Shown here piece by piece: positions 37,397-46,609 of a stretch of 64,000 nucleotides of DNA (its first letter is position 1; every line of letters starts with the position of its first letter). Source of the stretch: Sphingomonas sp. H160509 (lineage in GTDB: Bacteria; Pseudomonadota; Alphaproteobacteria; Sphingomonadales; Sphingomonadaceae); NCBI RefSeq assembly GCF_024124765.2, contig NZ_JAMXSR020000002.1, positions 2,158,001 through 2,222,000 on the forward strand, given 5' to 3'. Made by a program: the position numbers and the translations under genes. The notes beneath the pieces were generated by a model, which saw nothing but the letters and a program-made list of their open reading frames with translations, made no database searches and was not told the DNA's origin.

Positions 37397-38463
37397 TATG
37401 CGTCCTTCATGATCTTTTTCAGGGCTTCGCCGATGCGGACCGGCCCCGGGAAATAGGCCCATTCGAGGCTGTGCGGGTACGGCGTGTCGAACCCGGTCAC
37501 GCGCTCGATCGGCGCCTCGAGATGGTAGAAACAGCGTTCCTGGACGATCGCCGACAGCTCCGCGCCGAAGCCGCTGGTGCGAGTCGCCTCGTGGACGATC
37601 ATGCAGCGACCGGTCTTCTTCACCGACGCCTCGATCGTCTCGATATCGAGCGGGACGAGCGTACGCAGGTCGACGATCTCGGCATCGATCCCGGCCTCGG
37701 CGACGACGGCCGTGCAGACATGGACCATCGTGCCGTAGGCGAGGATGGTGAGCGCCTCGCCGGCGCGGACGATCTTCGCCTTGCCGAGTTCGATCTTGTA
37801 ATAGCCGGTCGGGACTTCGCCGGCCGGATGCTTCGACCAGTTCTGCGACGGGCGATCCCAGTATCCGTCGAACGGGCCGTTGTAGATGCGCTTGGGCTCG
37901 AAGAAGAGCGTCGGATCATTGTCCTCGATCGCGGCGATCAGCAGGCCCTTGGCGTCATAGGGCGTCGACGGGATCACCGTCTTGATACCCGACATATGGG
38001 TGAAAAGCCCTTCCGGCGACTGGCTGTGCGTCTGGCCGCCGAAGATGCCGCCGCCGAACGGCGAGCGCACCGTGATCGGCGAGGTGAACTCGCCGGCCGA
38101 GCGGTAGCGCAGGCGCGCAGCTTCGGAGACGAGCTGGTCGAGCGCCGGGTAGATATAGTCTGCGAACTGGATCTCGGGGACGGGACGCAGGCCGTAGGCG
38201 CCCATGCCGACCGCGACGCCGATGATGCCGCATTCGGTGATCGGGGTGTCGAACACGCGCGTCTTGCCGTGCTTGGCCTGAAGCCCGGCGGTCGCGCGGA
38301 AGACGCCGCCGAAATAGCCGACGTCCTCGCCCATAACGATCACGTCGGGGTCGCGCTCCATCATGATGTCCATGGCGGAGTTGATCGCCTGGATCATGTT
38401 CATGCGCGTGGTGGGTTCGGCGTCCGTGGCCTCGGACTCGGGTCCCTTGATCATGTCGCTCAT
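37396..38463 (-). CDS. bkdA2: branched-chain 2-oxoacid dehydrogenase, E1 beta subunit
   Basis: Predicted 355-residue beta subunit of the thiamine-diphosphate decarboxylase of the branched-chain complex. MNMIQAINSAMDIMM, VIVMGEDVGYFGGVFRAT (Glu activates the cofactor), DTPITECGIIG and TVRSPFGGGIFGGQTHSQSP are family stretches. The ATG at 38463 overlaps the E1-alpha stop by four bases, favouring it over 38478, and its stop shares one base with the E2 start. Intact. No E3 gene is in the window. Confidence 0.92.
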   Translation of the reverse strand: MSDMIKGPESEATDAEPTTRMNMIQAINSAMDIMMERDPDVIVMGEDVGYFGGVFRATAGLQAKHGKTRVFDTPITECGIIGVAVGMGAYGLRPVPEIQFADYIYPALDQLVSEAARLRYRSAGEFTSPITVRSPFGGGIFGGQTHSQSPEGLFTHMSGIKTVIPSTPYDAKGLLIAAIEDNDPTLFFEPKRIYNGPFDGYWDRPSQNWSKHPAGEVPTGYYKIELGKAKIVRAGEALTILAYGTMVHVCTAVVAEAGIDAEIVDLRTLVPLDIETIEASVKKTGRCMIVHEATRTSGFGAELSAIVQERCFYHLEAPIERVTGFDTPYPHSLEWAYFPGPVRIGEALKKIMKDA

Positions 38464-39755
38464 GCCTTGCGATCCCATGGACGGCCGCTGGCCGTTTCTT
38501 CATCGAGCATCTGCTGGCGCTGCTCCTTAAGATGCCACGGCAGTTCCTCGAACACGCCGTCGAACAGCGACTCCAGCGGCTGGTGCAGGCCGTGGCCGAG
38601 GATGCCGTTCTTCTCGGCTTCCTTCTGCGCAGCCTTGACCTGCTCGGCGAGCTCCTTGTCCTGTGCCGCGTGGCGCTCCTCGTCCCATTCGCCGATCGCG
38701 ATGAGATGGTCCTTGAGGCGCTTGATCGGGTCGCCGAGCGGCCAGGCGTTGGGTTCGCCCTCGCTGCGATACTGGCCGGGATCGTCGGAGGTCGAATGGC
38801 CTTCCGCGCGGTAGGTGAAGTGCTCGATCAGCGTCGGGCCCTGGTTGGTGCGCGCGCGCTCGGCAGCCCATTCGGTCGCGGCATAGACTGCCAGCGCGTC
38901 GTTGCCGTCGACGCGGAGTCCGGCGATCCCGTAGCCGACCGCGCGCGCCGCGAACGTCGTCGCCTCCGCGCCAGCGAAACCGGAGAAGCTCGAGATTGCC
39001 CACTGGTTGTTGACGACGTTGAAGATCACCGGCGCGCGGTAGACCGCGGCGAACGTGCAGGCGGAGTGGAAGTCGCCCTCCGCGGTCGAGCCCTCGCCGC
39101 ACCAGGTGGCGGCGATCCGCGTGTCGCCCTTGGCGGCGGACGCCATCGCCCAGCCGACGGCTTGTGGGTACTGTGTCGTGAGATTGCCGGAGATCGAGAA
39201 GAAGCCGGCTTCCTTGACCGAATACATGATCGGCAACTGCTTGCCGCCGAGCCTGTCCGCGGTGTTCGAATAGATCTGGTTCATCATGTCGACGAGGCTC
39301 CAGCCCCGTGCGATCAACAGCCCCTGCTGGCGGTACGAGGGGAAGCACATGTCCTCGTAGTCGAGCGCGTACGCCGCCGCGACCGCGACCGCCTCTTCGC
39401 CCAGCGCCTTCATGTAGAAGCTGGTCTTGCCCTGCCGCTGCGCGCGGAACATGCGTTCGTCGAACGCACGGAGCAGCGCCATGCTGCGCAACATGCGGCG
39501 CATCACGTCGGGCGAAAGCTTGGGGTCCCAAGGGCCGACCGCGTTGCCGTCGTCGTCGAGCACGCGGACCAGCGTATAGGCGAGATCGATGAAGTCGGAA
39601 GCCTTGTCCGCGGTGTCGGGACGGCGTGCCTCGCCAGCGGGCGGCACGTCGACTTCGGCGAAGTCCACCGCGTCGCCGGGGCGGAACTTCGGCTCGGGGA
39701 TATGCAGCGTAAGTGGCTGCAAATTGGCGCGCGGATGCTCGCTTGCCATCGTCAT
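38460..39755 (-). CDS. bkdA1: branched-chain 2-oxoacid dehydrogenase, E1 alpha subunit
   Basis: Predicted 431-residue alpha subunit carrying the thiamine-diphosphate motif GDTRIAATWCGEGSTAEGDF to NNQWAISS, and the phospho-loop region YRAEGHSTSDDPGQYRS. FAQRQGKTSFYMKALGEEA-like text (RAQRQGKTSFYMKALGEEA) is typical of the BCKDH group rather than pyruvate dehydrogenase. First gene of the E1a-E1b-E2 operon; a second ATG at 39749 is possible. Intact frame. Function: oxidation of 2-oxoacids from Leu, Ile and Val. Confidence 0.92.
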   Translation of the reverse strand: MTMASEHPRANLQPLTLHIPEPKFRPGDAVDFAEVDVPPAGEARRPDTADKASDFIDLAYTLVRVLDDDGNAVGPWDPKLSPDVMRRMLRSMALLRAFDERMFRAQRQGKTSFYMKALGEEAVAVAAAYALDYEDMCFPSYRQQGLLIARGWSLVDMMNQIYSNTADRLGGKQLPIMYSVKEAGFFSISGNLTTQYPQAVGWAMASAAKGDTRIAATWCGEGSTAEGDFHSACTFAAVYRAPVIFNVVNNQWAISSFSGFAGAEATTFAARAVGYGIAGLRVDGNDALAVYAATEWAAERARTNQGPTLIEHFTYRAEGHSTSDDPGQYRSEGEPNAWPLGDPIKRLKDHLIAIGEWDEERHAAQDKELAEQVKAAQKEAEKNGILGHGLHQPLESLFDGVFEELPWHLKEQRQQMLDEETASGRPWDRKA

Positions 39756-39889
39756 TCCATCTCCATGAGGCCGCTGTGACCGCGGAACACTCTTACCGAG
39801 GCTTGTTATTAAATTTCAACGCAGATTGCGAGGGGGGAGTTGCGCATTCACGATGTGCCGCGCGGATTTTTTCTCCCCCTGTGTTGGAA

Positions 39890-40909
39890 TCAGCCGCCGA
39901 CGGTCTGCTCGATGACCCCGAAGATCGGATGGCGCTTGTCGTCCTCAGCCCATATCCGCACGACATCGCCCTGCTTGAGGAACGGCGTGACGGGCTTGCC
40001 GCCCTGGATCGTCTCGATCGTCCGGACTTCAGCGAGACAGGAATAGCCGACGCCGCCCTCGGCAACCGACTTGCCGGGCCCACCATCGGGGCCGCGGTTC
40101 GAGACGGTGCCCGAACCGACGATCGTTCCCGCGCCCAGCTTCCGGGTCTTGGCGGCGTGCGCGACCAGCGTGCCGAAATCGAAGGTCATGTCCTCGCCCG
40201 CCTCGGCGCGACCGAGCGGCTGCCCGTTGAGATCGACCATCAGCTTGCGATGCAGCTTGCCGTCCTTCCACCAGTCGCCGAGCGAATCGGGCGTGACGAA
40301 GACGGGCGAGAACGCGCTGGCCGGCTTCGACTGGAAGAAGCCGAAGCCCTTGCCGAGTTCGCCGGGGATCAGGTTGCGCAAGGAGACGTCGTTGGTCAGC
40401 CCGACCAGCAGGATCGCCGCCAGCGCCTCGTCGCGACTCGCGCCGAGCGGGACGTCGCCGGTAACGACGACGACTTCGCCCTCCATGTCACAACCCCAGG
40501 ACTCGTCGGCGAGCGGAATCGGATCGCGGGGCCCGAGGAACCCGTCCGAGCCACCCTGGTACATCAACGGATCGTGCCAGAAACTGTCGGGCATTTCCGC
40601 CGCACGCGCCTGTCGTACGAGCGCAACATGATTCACGTAGGCCGAGCCATCCGCCCATTGATACGCACGCGGCAAGGGCGACTCGGCATCATGCTCGTGG
40701 AATCGCCGCATCGGGATCATCTCGTGCTCGAGATCGGTCGACAAATTCTTGAGGTCGATCGAATGCCGGTCCCAGTCGTCGAGCGCGGCCTGCAGCGTCG
40801 GCGCGATGTGGCTCGCATCGGCATACCAGGCGAGGTCGTTGGAGACGACCACGAGCTTGCCGTCTCGTCCACGGATGGTGTCGGGATGCTTCAGGCTGGC
40901 CAGTTTCAT
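39890..40909 (-). CDS. fumarylacetoacetate hydrolase family protein
   Basis: Predicted 339-residue FAH-fold enzyme cleaving C-C bonds in 2,4-diketo acids, usually in aromatic amino-acid breakdown. The metal-binding region WGCDMEGEVVVVTGDVP and the downstream TNDVSLRNLIPGELGKGFGFFQSKP match the family, as does GTVSNRGPDGG near the C terminus. Length fits the bacterial FAH/tyrosine branch. Intact frame. It lies upstream of and co-oriented with bkdA1, 135 bases apart. Confidence 0.85.
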   Translation of the reverse strand: MKLASLKHPDTIRGRDGKLVVVSNDLAWYADASHIAPTLQAALDDWDRHSIDLKNLSTDLEHEMIPMRRFHEHDAESPLPRAYQWADGSAYVNHVALVRQARAAEMPDSFWHDPLMYQGGSDGFLGPRDPIPLADESWGCDMEGEVVVVTGDVPLGASRDEALAAILLVGLTNDVSLRNLIPGELGKGFGFFQSKPASAFSPVFVTPDSLGDWWKDGKLHRKLMVDLNGQPLGRAEAGEDMTFDFGTLVAHAAKTRKLGAGTIVGSGTVSNRGPDGGPGKSVAEGGVGYSCLAEVRTIETIQGGKPVTPFLKQGDVVRIWAEDDKRHPIFGVIEQTVGG

Positions 40910-41060
40910 GGGGCGGATCCTCTATATGTTTGTACGCATCCTACGCCCGTGACGGAGTTCAAGTCGAGCATGCCGCGTGCAGCAAACCTGATTTTGGTAA
41001 GAGCGGAGCCAATGTCGACCTGATAGGTTCGAACTTGCGTAACGGTCGAGGAAGGTAAGC

Positions 41061-41292
41061 ATGCCCAGATACTTCTTCGATATCGACAACCATAAACACG
41101 TCAACGACGACGACGGCACGAATCTGGCGGACGACGAGGAAGCACGCGTTCAGGCGGTTATCTTCGCAGGTGATTATCTCAGCGATCATCCGGGGGATCG
41201 CACGCGACGGCGCTCGGTTCAGCGTAGCCGTCCGGAACGAGGCGGGCAGCGTTCTGCTCACGGTCACGGTGACGATCGACGAAACGAGCTAG
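41061..41292 (+). CDS. DUF6894 family small protein
   Basis: Predicted 76-residue protein. It starts MPRYFFDIDNHKHVNDDDGT and continues LADDEEARVQAVIFAGDYL, the family pattern of a strand, an acidic D-D-GT turn and a helix. Five G at 41192-41196 should be four; corrected, the last strands read SVAVRNEAGSVLLTVTVTID and end at TAG 41290-41292. GAGGAAGG precedes the ATG. Function unknown; these proteins are frequent in alphaproteobacteria, often next to regulators. Confidence 0.75.
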
Positions 41293-41469
41293 CCGAACGG
41301 CTGGGCCTCGTTTTTCGCCGCGGTCCCGGCAATCGCCGCATAAATGTCATAACATGGGTTTTGTCGGCACGGTCAATCCTGGGATAAGGTGCGTATTGTT
41401 GCAACGCGCTATTCCAGAGAGGGTGACAGCGAGAAACGAGTGCTCCTGCACTGGATGCGGAGAGTGCAC

Positions 41470-42204
41470 GTGGATATCTCCACCGTGACTGAGAAGGTGT
41501 TACGGAAGTTCGAATCGCGGATGGCGATGGGTGCGGACGATCGCGCGCAGATCGCGGCCTTGCCGTTCAAGGTGCGGACGATCGATGCGTCGACCTATAT
41601 GCTGCGCGAAGGCCAGCGCCCGACGCGCTGCGCTTTCATTCTCGAGGGGCTGGCCTATCGGCAGAAGCTGACGCCGAACGGCGAGCGCGAGATCGTGTCG
41701 ATCCTGATGCCGGGCGAGTTCGTCGATCTGCAGAACCTGTTCCTCGATGAATCCGATCATGACATCCAGGCGCTGACGCGACTGACGCTGGCCGAAGTGC
41801 CGATCGCGGCGCTGCGGCTCTTCATCGAGGCGTGTCCGGCGGCGGGCCAGGCCTTGTGGATAGACGCGCTGATCGAGTCGTCGATCCACCGCGAGTGGCT
41901 GTTGAATGTCGGGCGGCGCAATGCGCGGAGCCGGCTGGCGCATTTGCTGTGTGAATTTTCGGTGCGGTTCCAGAAATCGACGCTCGCCGATGCGATGGCG
42001 TATGAGTTGCCGATGACGCAGGAGCAGTTGGGCGATGCGCTTGGGCTCACCCCCGTACACGTCAATCGCGTGCTGAAATCGCTCGAGACCGACGGCCTGA
42101 TCGCGCGCAAGAAGCGCCAGGTGAGCGTGATCGACTGGCCCCGCCTGCGCGATGCCGCCGAGTTCAACGAGCGCTATCTGCACCTTGGCCAGATCCGCCG
42201 CTGA
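41470..42204 (+). CDS. Crp/Fnr family transcriptional regulator
   Basis: Predicted 244-residue regulator with a cyclic-nucleotide-binding-like beta-roll (about residues 25-130; LREGQRPTRCAFILEGLAYR, IVSILMPGEFVDLQNLF) and a C-terminal winged helix (ELPMTQEQLGDALGLTPVHV then NRVLKSLETDGLI). No cysteine cluster for an Fe-S centre is seen in the N terminus. The GTG at 41470 with GGAG 8 bases upstream is the best start; longer in-frame starts at 41389 and 41455 lack one. Targets unknown. Confidence 0.85.
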   Translation: MDISTVTEKVLRKFESRMAMGADDRAQIAALPFKVRTIDASTYMLREGQRPTRCAFILEGLAYRQKLTPNGEREIVSILMPGEFVDLQNLFLDESDHDIQALTRLTLAEVPIAALRLFIEACPAAGQALWIDALIESSIHREWLLNVGRRNARSRLAHLLCEFSVRFQKSTLADAMAYELPMTQEQLGDALGLTPVHVNRVLKSLETDGLIARKKRQVSVIDWPRLRDAAEFNERYLHLGQIRR

Positions 42205-42430
42205 CCCCGCCATGGGTGCAAAAACGGGCCTAAGGTTGACTTTTCGACCGTGATACGCCAGATGGCCGCTATCGAGGCGTAATGCAGCGTGATTGGACCC
42301 TAGCCGGTCTTAGCTCCGCCTCGGTCGTTTCCAACGGGCTTCCCTTTTCACGCGGGGTGTCAAAACACCACCGCCCCTCGCGCGTCCTTGTGTGGATTCG
42401 CGAGCCCGGCATCTATTTGAGAGACTATTC

Positions 42431-43864
42431 ATGTCATTTGCAAACCTCGGCCTTGCCGAGCCGCTCGTCCGTGCGCTCGAAGCCAAGGGCTATACCGAGC
42501 CGACGCCGATCCAGGCACAGTCGATCCCGATCCTGCTCGAGGGCGGCGATCTGCTCGGCATCGCGCAGACCGGCACCGGCAAGACCGCGGCGTTCGTGCT
42601 GCCGTCGATCCAGCGCCTGACCGAAACCCAGAAGCGCGTCCTGCCGACGCATTGCCGCATGCTGGTGCTCGCGCCGACGCGCGAACTCGCCAGCCAGATC
42701 GCCGACAGCGCCCGCGCCTACGGCCAGTTCAGCAAGATGTCGGTGACCACCGTGTTCGGCGGCACCAGCATCAACAAGAACCGCCAGGACCTGAGCCGCG
42801 GCGTCGACATCCTCGTCGCCACGCCGGGCCGCCTGATCGACCTGATCGAGCAGGGCTTCTGCAACCTGTCGATGATCGAGATCCTCGTGCTCGACGAAGC
42901 CGACCAGATGATGGATCTCGGCTTCATCCACGCGCTGAAGAAGATCGTCCGCATGCTGCCGAAGAAGCGCCAGACTTTGTTCTTCTCGGCGACGATGCCG
43001 GTCGCGATCCGCGAGCTGGCCAGCCAGTTCCTGCTCGACCCGAAGACGGTGTCGGTGAAGCCGGCTGCGACGACCGCCGAGCGCGTCGACCAGTATGTCA
43101 CCTTCTGCAACCAGTCGGAGAAGCAGGCGCTGCTGACGATCACGCTGGCCGATCCGGCGATCGACCGCGCGCTCGTCTTCACGCGCACCAAGCATGGCGC
43201 CGACCGCGTCGTGAAGCTGCTGGCGGGTAACGGCATCGCGTCGAACGCGATCCACGGCAACAAGAGCCAGGGCCAGCGCGAGCGGGCTCTCGGCGAATTC
43301 AAGCAGGGCAAGGTCAAGGTCCTGATCGCGACCGACATCGCCGCACGCGGCATCGACGTCTCGGGCGTTTCGCACGTCATCAACTTCGAGCTGCCGAACG
43401 TCGCCGAGCAGTATGTCCACCGCATCGGCCGTACCGCGCGTGCGGGCGCCAGCGGCATCGCCGTCGCCTTCTGCGCGGACGACGAGAAGGCCTACCTGCG
43501 CGACATCGAGCGGATCACCCGCCAGAAGGTCCAGGTCCGGTCGCTGCCGGACGATTTCGTCAACCTGTCGAACCAGATCAAGCAGACGCGCGTGAAGACG
43601 ATGGGCGCCGATCCCGAGGTCCGGATCGACCGTCCGCGCGATCCGGCACGTCCGCGCGCGACGCATTCGCCGCGGGCGACCGGTACGACCGGTCGCAACT
43701 ATGCGGGTGCTAGCCGTGGTGGCCAGGGTGGCGGCGGCGGTCAGGGCGGCGGCGGTCGTCCGCAGGGCGGTGGTCGTCCCGGCGGCCAGGGCGGCGGTGG
43801 CCGTCCGGCTGGTGGCGGTGGCCGTGGTCCTGCACGTGGCGCGGGTTCGGGCCCGGCACGCTAA
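42431..43864 (+). CDS. DEAD-box ATP-dependent RNA helicase (RhlE-like)
   Basis: Predicted 477-residue RNA helicase. Q motif in GYTEPTPIQAQSIP, motif I AQTGTGKTAAF, motif Ia PTRELASQI, motif II DEAD in VLDEADQMM, motif III SAT, motif V ATDIAARGIDV, and motif VI HRIGRTARAG are complete. Residues from about 405 onward form an RGG/Gly-rich tail that can bind RNA. The ATG 42431 lies after a leader of about 225 bases free of genes, which may be a cold-responsive 5' UTR. Intact frame. Confidence 0.92.
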   Translation: MSFANLGLAEPLVRALEAKGYTEPTPIQAQSIPILLEGGDLLGIAQTGTGKTAAFVLPSIQRLTETQKRVLPTHCRMLVLAPTRELASQIADSARAYGQFSKMSVTTVFGGTSINKNRQDLSRGVDILVATPGRLIDLIEQGFCNLSMIEILVLDEADQMMDLGFIHALKKIVRMLPKKRQTLFFSATMPVAIRELASQFLLDPKTVSVKPAATTAERVDQYVTFCNQSEKQALLTITLADPAIDRALVFTRTKHGADRVVKLLAGNGIASNAIHGNKSQGQRERALGEFKQGKVKVLIATDIAARGIDVSGVSHVINFELPNVAEQYVHRIGRTARAGASGIAVAFCADDEKAYLRDIERITRQKVQVRSLPDDFVNLSNQIKQTRVKTMGADPEVRIDRPRDPARPRATHSPRATGTTGRNYAGASRGGQGGGGGQGGGGRPQGGGRPGGQGGGGRPAGGGGRGPARGAGSGPAR

Positions 43865-43921
43865 GGAGCATTCGTTAGCCTCGCGGGTTTGGTGTAGACC
43901 GGTCCCGCGAGGAGAATGCTC

Positions 43922-44188
43922 ATGGACGTTTCCACTACACCTGTCGCCGAACGCGTCGCGCGCGTGCTGGCGGGACAGCGGATCAGCGCGAATGCCGGCG
44001 GCGATGCCGAGTCGGCTTCGCGGCTGATTGACGCGGCTTGGGCGGATTATCTTCCCGATGCGCTGGCGGTGCTGAAGACGTTGCGCGAGCCGGATAAGGC
44101 GATGGCTGCGGCGGGTGATCCGGCGGTCTGGGAGGCTATGATCCTTGCGGGGATCAAGGGGGCCAAGCCGGTGACGGTGGTCCTCTAG
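43922..44188 (+). CDS. hypothetical protein (88 aa)
   Basis: Predicted 88-residue alpha-helical protein with no signal peptide or membrane segment: VAERVARVLAGQRISANAGG, then AADYLPDALAVLKTLREPDK-like helices ending PVTVVL. GAGGAG lies 8 bases before the ATG at 43922, so that start is preferred over 43916. It follows the helicase by 57 bases on the same strand. I do not recognise a family; the composition resembles many sphingomonad orphan genes. Confidence 0.65.
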   Translation: MDVSTTPVAERVARVLAGQRISANAGGDAESASRLIDAAWADYLPDALAVLKTLREPDKAMAAAGDPAVWEAMILAGIKGAKPVTVVL

Positions 44189-44189
44189 A

Positions 44190-44250
44190 AACTTGTTTCC
44201 CCGCGAAGGCGGGGACCCAGTCTGGGCACCCGCCTTCGCGGGTGAACAAG
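44190..44250. repeat. B-type palindromic repeat
   Basis: CTTGTTTCCCCGCGAAGGCG and CGCCTTCGCGGGTGAACAAG pair around CCCAGTCTGGG. It directly follows the stop codon of the 88-residue gene and is the B half of a B+A composite. Confidence 0.85.
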
Positions 44251-44279
44251 CTTTGCGACCGAAGAGATCGAGTGCGTGC

Positions 44280-44386
44280 ACCACCCCGGCGGAGGCCGGG
44301 GCCCAATTGGCAAGGCCGACGTGACGAGGCGCTTCGCTCCGTTACCATCGTTACCCAATTGGCCCCGGCCTTCGCCGGAGTGGTGT
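44280..44386. repeat. A-type paired palindromic repeat
   Basis: Arms ACCACCCCGGCGGAGGCCGG and CCGGCCTTCGCCGGAGTGGT with CCCAATTGG / CCAATTGGC tails flank about 45 bases. It lies next to the B element at 44190 and before the convergent nitroreductase stop. Confidence 0.85.
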
Positions 44387-44410
44387 TTTGGTTAGCGTCG
44401 ATGGCTTAAA

Positions 44411-45076
44411 TCAGCTGATCGTCGTCAGCCATTCCGCTTCGTCCGCGCGCTCCGTGCGCAACGCATTGGCAGGTGCCCTCTTGTCCTCGTAGCCGATCGC
44501 CATGCCGCAGAAGAGCATGCGGTCTTCGGGCATGTTCAAGACCCTGCCGACCGTTGCCGGATACATCGCCCAGCATTCCTGCGGGCAGGTGGCGAGGCCG
44601 GCGTCGACCGCGAGCAGCATCAGGTTTTGCAGGTACATGCCGAGGTCCGACCATTGCGGCGGGCCCATGCGCTTGTCGACGGTGCAGAAATACGCGGCGG
44701 GGGCGCCGAAGAAATCGAAGTTTCGGGCGAACCATTTCTGCCGCGCCGGCTTGTCGTCGCGGGGGATGCCGAGGTGGGCGTACATCGCTTCGCCGACGGC
44801 GTAGCGGCGGTCTCGGTATGGGGCGACGAGGTCTCGCGGGTAGACGTCGTAGGCTGGGGTTTCGGTTGCGCCGGTGGCGAGCGTGTCCGCCATCGTCGCC
44901 TTGAGGCGGACCAGCGGTTCGCCTTGGACGATGGCAACGTGCCAGGGTTGGAGATTGCCGCCGGTTGCTGCTCGGGACGCTTTTACCGCGATGTTGTGGA
45001 GGAGTGCGGGATCGACCGGCGTGTCGAGGAAACCGCGAACGGAACGGCGAGCGGCGATGGCTTCGGTCACGTCCAT
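44411..45076 (-). CDS. nitroreductase family protein
   Basis: Predicted 221-residue FMN-dependent oxidoreductase. The FMN-binding start IAARRSVRGFLDTPVD, ATGGNLQPWHVAIV, and the C-terminal GMAIGYEDKRAPANALRTER are family signatures of NfsA/FRP-like nitroreductases. It normally forms a dimer and reduces nitroaromatics or quinones with NAD(P)H. Intact frame; RBS AGGAGAACC lies just before the ATG. Stand-alone gene between repeats. Confidence 0.88.
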   Translation of the reverse strand: MDVTEAIAARRSVRGFLDTPVDPALLHNIAVKASRAATGGNLQPWHVAIVQGEPLVRLKATMADTLATGATETPAYDVYPRDLVAPYRDRRYAVGEAMYAHLGIPRDDKPARQKWFARNFDFFGAPAAYFCTVDKRMGPPQWSDLGMYLQNLMLLAVDAGLATCPQECWAMYPATVGRVLNMPEDRMLFCGMAIGYEDKRAPANALRTERADEAEWLTTIS

Positions 45077-45095
45077 GGGTTCTCCTACGCATTTC

Positions 45096-45176
45096 CGTTT
45101 TCCTGCGTACGCAGGAACCCAGGGTTACGAGCGATGCCCTTTTATACCCTGGATTCCTGCGTTCGCAGGAAAACGT
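45096..45176. repeat. C-type paired palindromic repeat
   Basis: TTTTCCTGCGTACGCAGGAA and TTCCTGCGTTCGCAGGAAAA are inverted arms around some 40 bases, with CCCAGGG / CCCTGG inner tails. Second copy of the family at 11728-11808. It lies between the hslU stop and the nitroreductase start. Confidence 0.85.
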
Positions 45177-45188
45177 TAGGCCTGCCAA

Positions 45189-46484
45189 TCACAGCACGAA
45201 CCGGCTCAGGTCGGTGTTGCGGGCGATTTCCTTCAGCTGGCTGTCGACGTACGCGCCGTCGATAACGAGGTTCGAGCCGCCGCGGTCTTCGGCGTTGTAG
45301 CTTACTTCTTCGAGCAACTTTTCCATGACCGTCTGCAAACGCCGCGCGCCGATGTTCTCGATCTCCGAGTTCACCTCGGCGGCGATGCGCGCGATCGCGG
45401 CGATGCCGTTTTCGGTGAACTCGATGCCGACGCCTTCGGTCGCGATGAGCGCCTTGTATTGCAGCGGCAGCGACGCCTTGGTGTCCGACAGGATCGCGAC
45501 GAAATCGGCTTCGGTGAGGCCTTTCAGTTCGACGCGGATCGGCAGCCGGCCCTGAAGTTCGGGGAGAAGGTCGCTCGGCTTGGCGACGTGGAACGCGCCG
45601 CTGGCGATGAAAAGGATGTGGTCGGTCTTCATCGGGCCATACTTGGTCGCAACCGTCGTGCCCTCGATTAGCGGGAGCAGGTCACGCTGGACGCCTTCGC
45701 GGCTGATCGAACCGCCGCGGCCGTCGGAAACCGCGATCTTGTCGATCTCGTCGAGGAAGACGATGCCGTTGGCCTCCGCGTCGGCCAGCGCCGCGCGGCT
45801 GACCTCGTCCTGGTCGAGGCGCTTGTCGGCCTCTTCCTCGACGAGCTTGTCCCAGGCCGCGTGGACGGTGAGCTTCCGGCGCTTCAATTGCTGGCCGCCG
45901 CCGAACGACTTCATCATCTCGCCGAGATTGATCATCTGCGGCGCGCCGCCGGGAATTTCGAACGGCGTGGTCGGCGCCTGCTCGACCTCGATCTCGACTT
46001 CGGCGGAGTTCAGATGACCGTCGAGGAAGCGCTGCTTGAAGCTTTCGCGCGTCGCGGTGCTCGAATCCTTGCCGACCAGTGCGTCGAGCAGGCGACCCAT
46101 CGCCGCTTCTTCCGCCTTGTCCTTGACGGCGATGCGGCGCCGTTCCTTTTCGAGGCGGATGGCTTCCTCGACGAGGTCGCGGGCGATCTGCTCGACGTCG
46201 CGGCCGACATAGCCGACCTCGGTGAACTTGGTCGCCTCGACCTTCACGAACGGCGCGTCGGCGAGCTTGGCCAGACGGCGGCTGATCTCGGTCTTGCCGC
46301 AGCCGGTCGGTCCGATCATCAGGATGTTCTTGGGCGTGACCTCGTCGCGGAGGTCTTCGCTGAGCTGCTGGCGGCGCCAGCGGTTGCGCATCGCGACCGC
46401 GACCGCGCGTTTCGCGGCGGCCTGGCCGATGATGTGGGCGTCGAGCGCGGCGACGATTGCCTTCGGGGTGAGCTGGTCGTTCAT
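45189..46484 (-). CDS. hslU: ATP-dependent protease ATPase subunit HslU
   Basis: Predicted 431-residue AAA+ unfoldase that feeds proteins to HslV. Walker A is [10 protein letters not shown], the pore loop reads GYVGRDVEQ, Walker B is [12 protein letters not shown], and sensor-2 region [15 protein letters not shown]; the C terminus ends LSRFVL, the tail that inserts into HslV. Intact frame with normal length. It lies downstream of hslV, separated by a CT-rich repeat. Confidence 0.95.
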   Translation of the reverse strand: MNDQLTPKAIVAALDAHIIGQAAAKRAVAVAMRNRWRRQQLSEDLRDEVTPKNILMIGPTGCGKTEISRRLAKLADAPFVKVEATKFTEVGYVGRDVEQIARDLVEEAIRLEKERRRIAVKDKAEEAAMGRLLDALVGKDSSTATRESFKQRFLDGHLNSAEVEIEVEQAPTTPFEIPGGAPQMINLGEMMKSFGGGQQLKRRKLTVHAAWDKLVEEEADKRLDQDEVSRAALADAEANGIVFLDEIDKIAVSDGRGGSISREGVQRDLLPLIEGTTVATKYGPMKTDHILFIASGAFHVAKPSDLLPELQGRLPIRVELKGLTEADFVAILSDTKASLPLQYKALIATEGVGIEFTENGIAAIARIAAEVNSEIENIGARRLQTVMEKLLEEVSYNAEDRGGSNLVIDGAYVDSQLKEIARNTDLSRFVL

Positions 46485-46489
46485 TTTGT

Positions 46490-46609
46490 TACCTTCTCCC
46501 CTCCCGCTCGGGAGGGGTCGGGGGAGGGCGTGGCCGCAGCGGAAGGCTTGGGTGGGGGTATATTTCAGCCCCTCTTCCCTAGCCCCTCTCGCAAGCGGGA
46601 GGGGAATTA
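46490..46609. repeat. E-type CT-rich paired repeat between hslV and hslU
   Basis: CCCCTCCCGCTCGGGAGGGG and CCCCTCTCGCAAGCGGGAGG are palindromic arms of a 120-base element that fills the whole hslV-hslU gap. Same family as the copy inside the E2 gene. Confidence 0.8.

Noticed and set aside
42434..44284. Long minus-strand open frame opposite the DEAD-box helicase
   Set aside because: Antisense shadow; the helicase on the plus strand has every motif.
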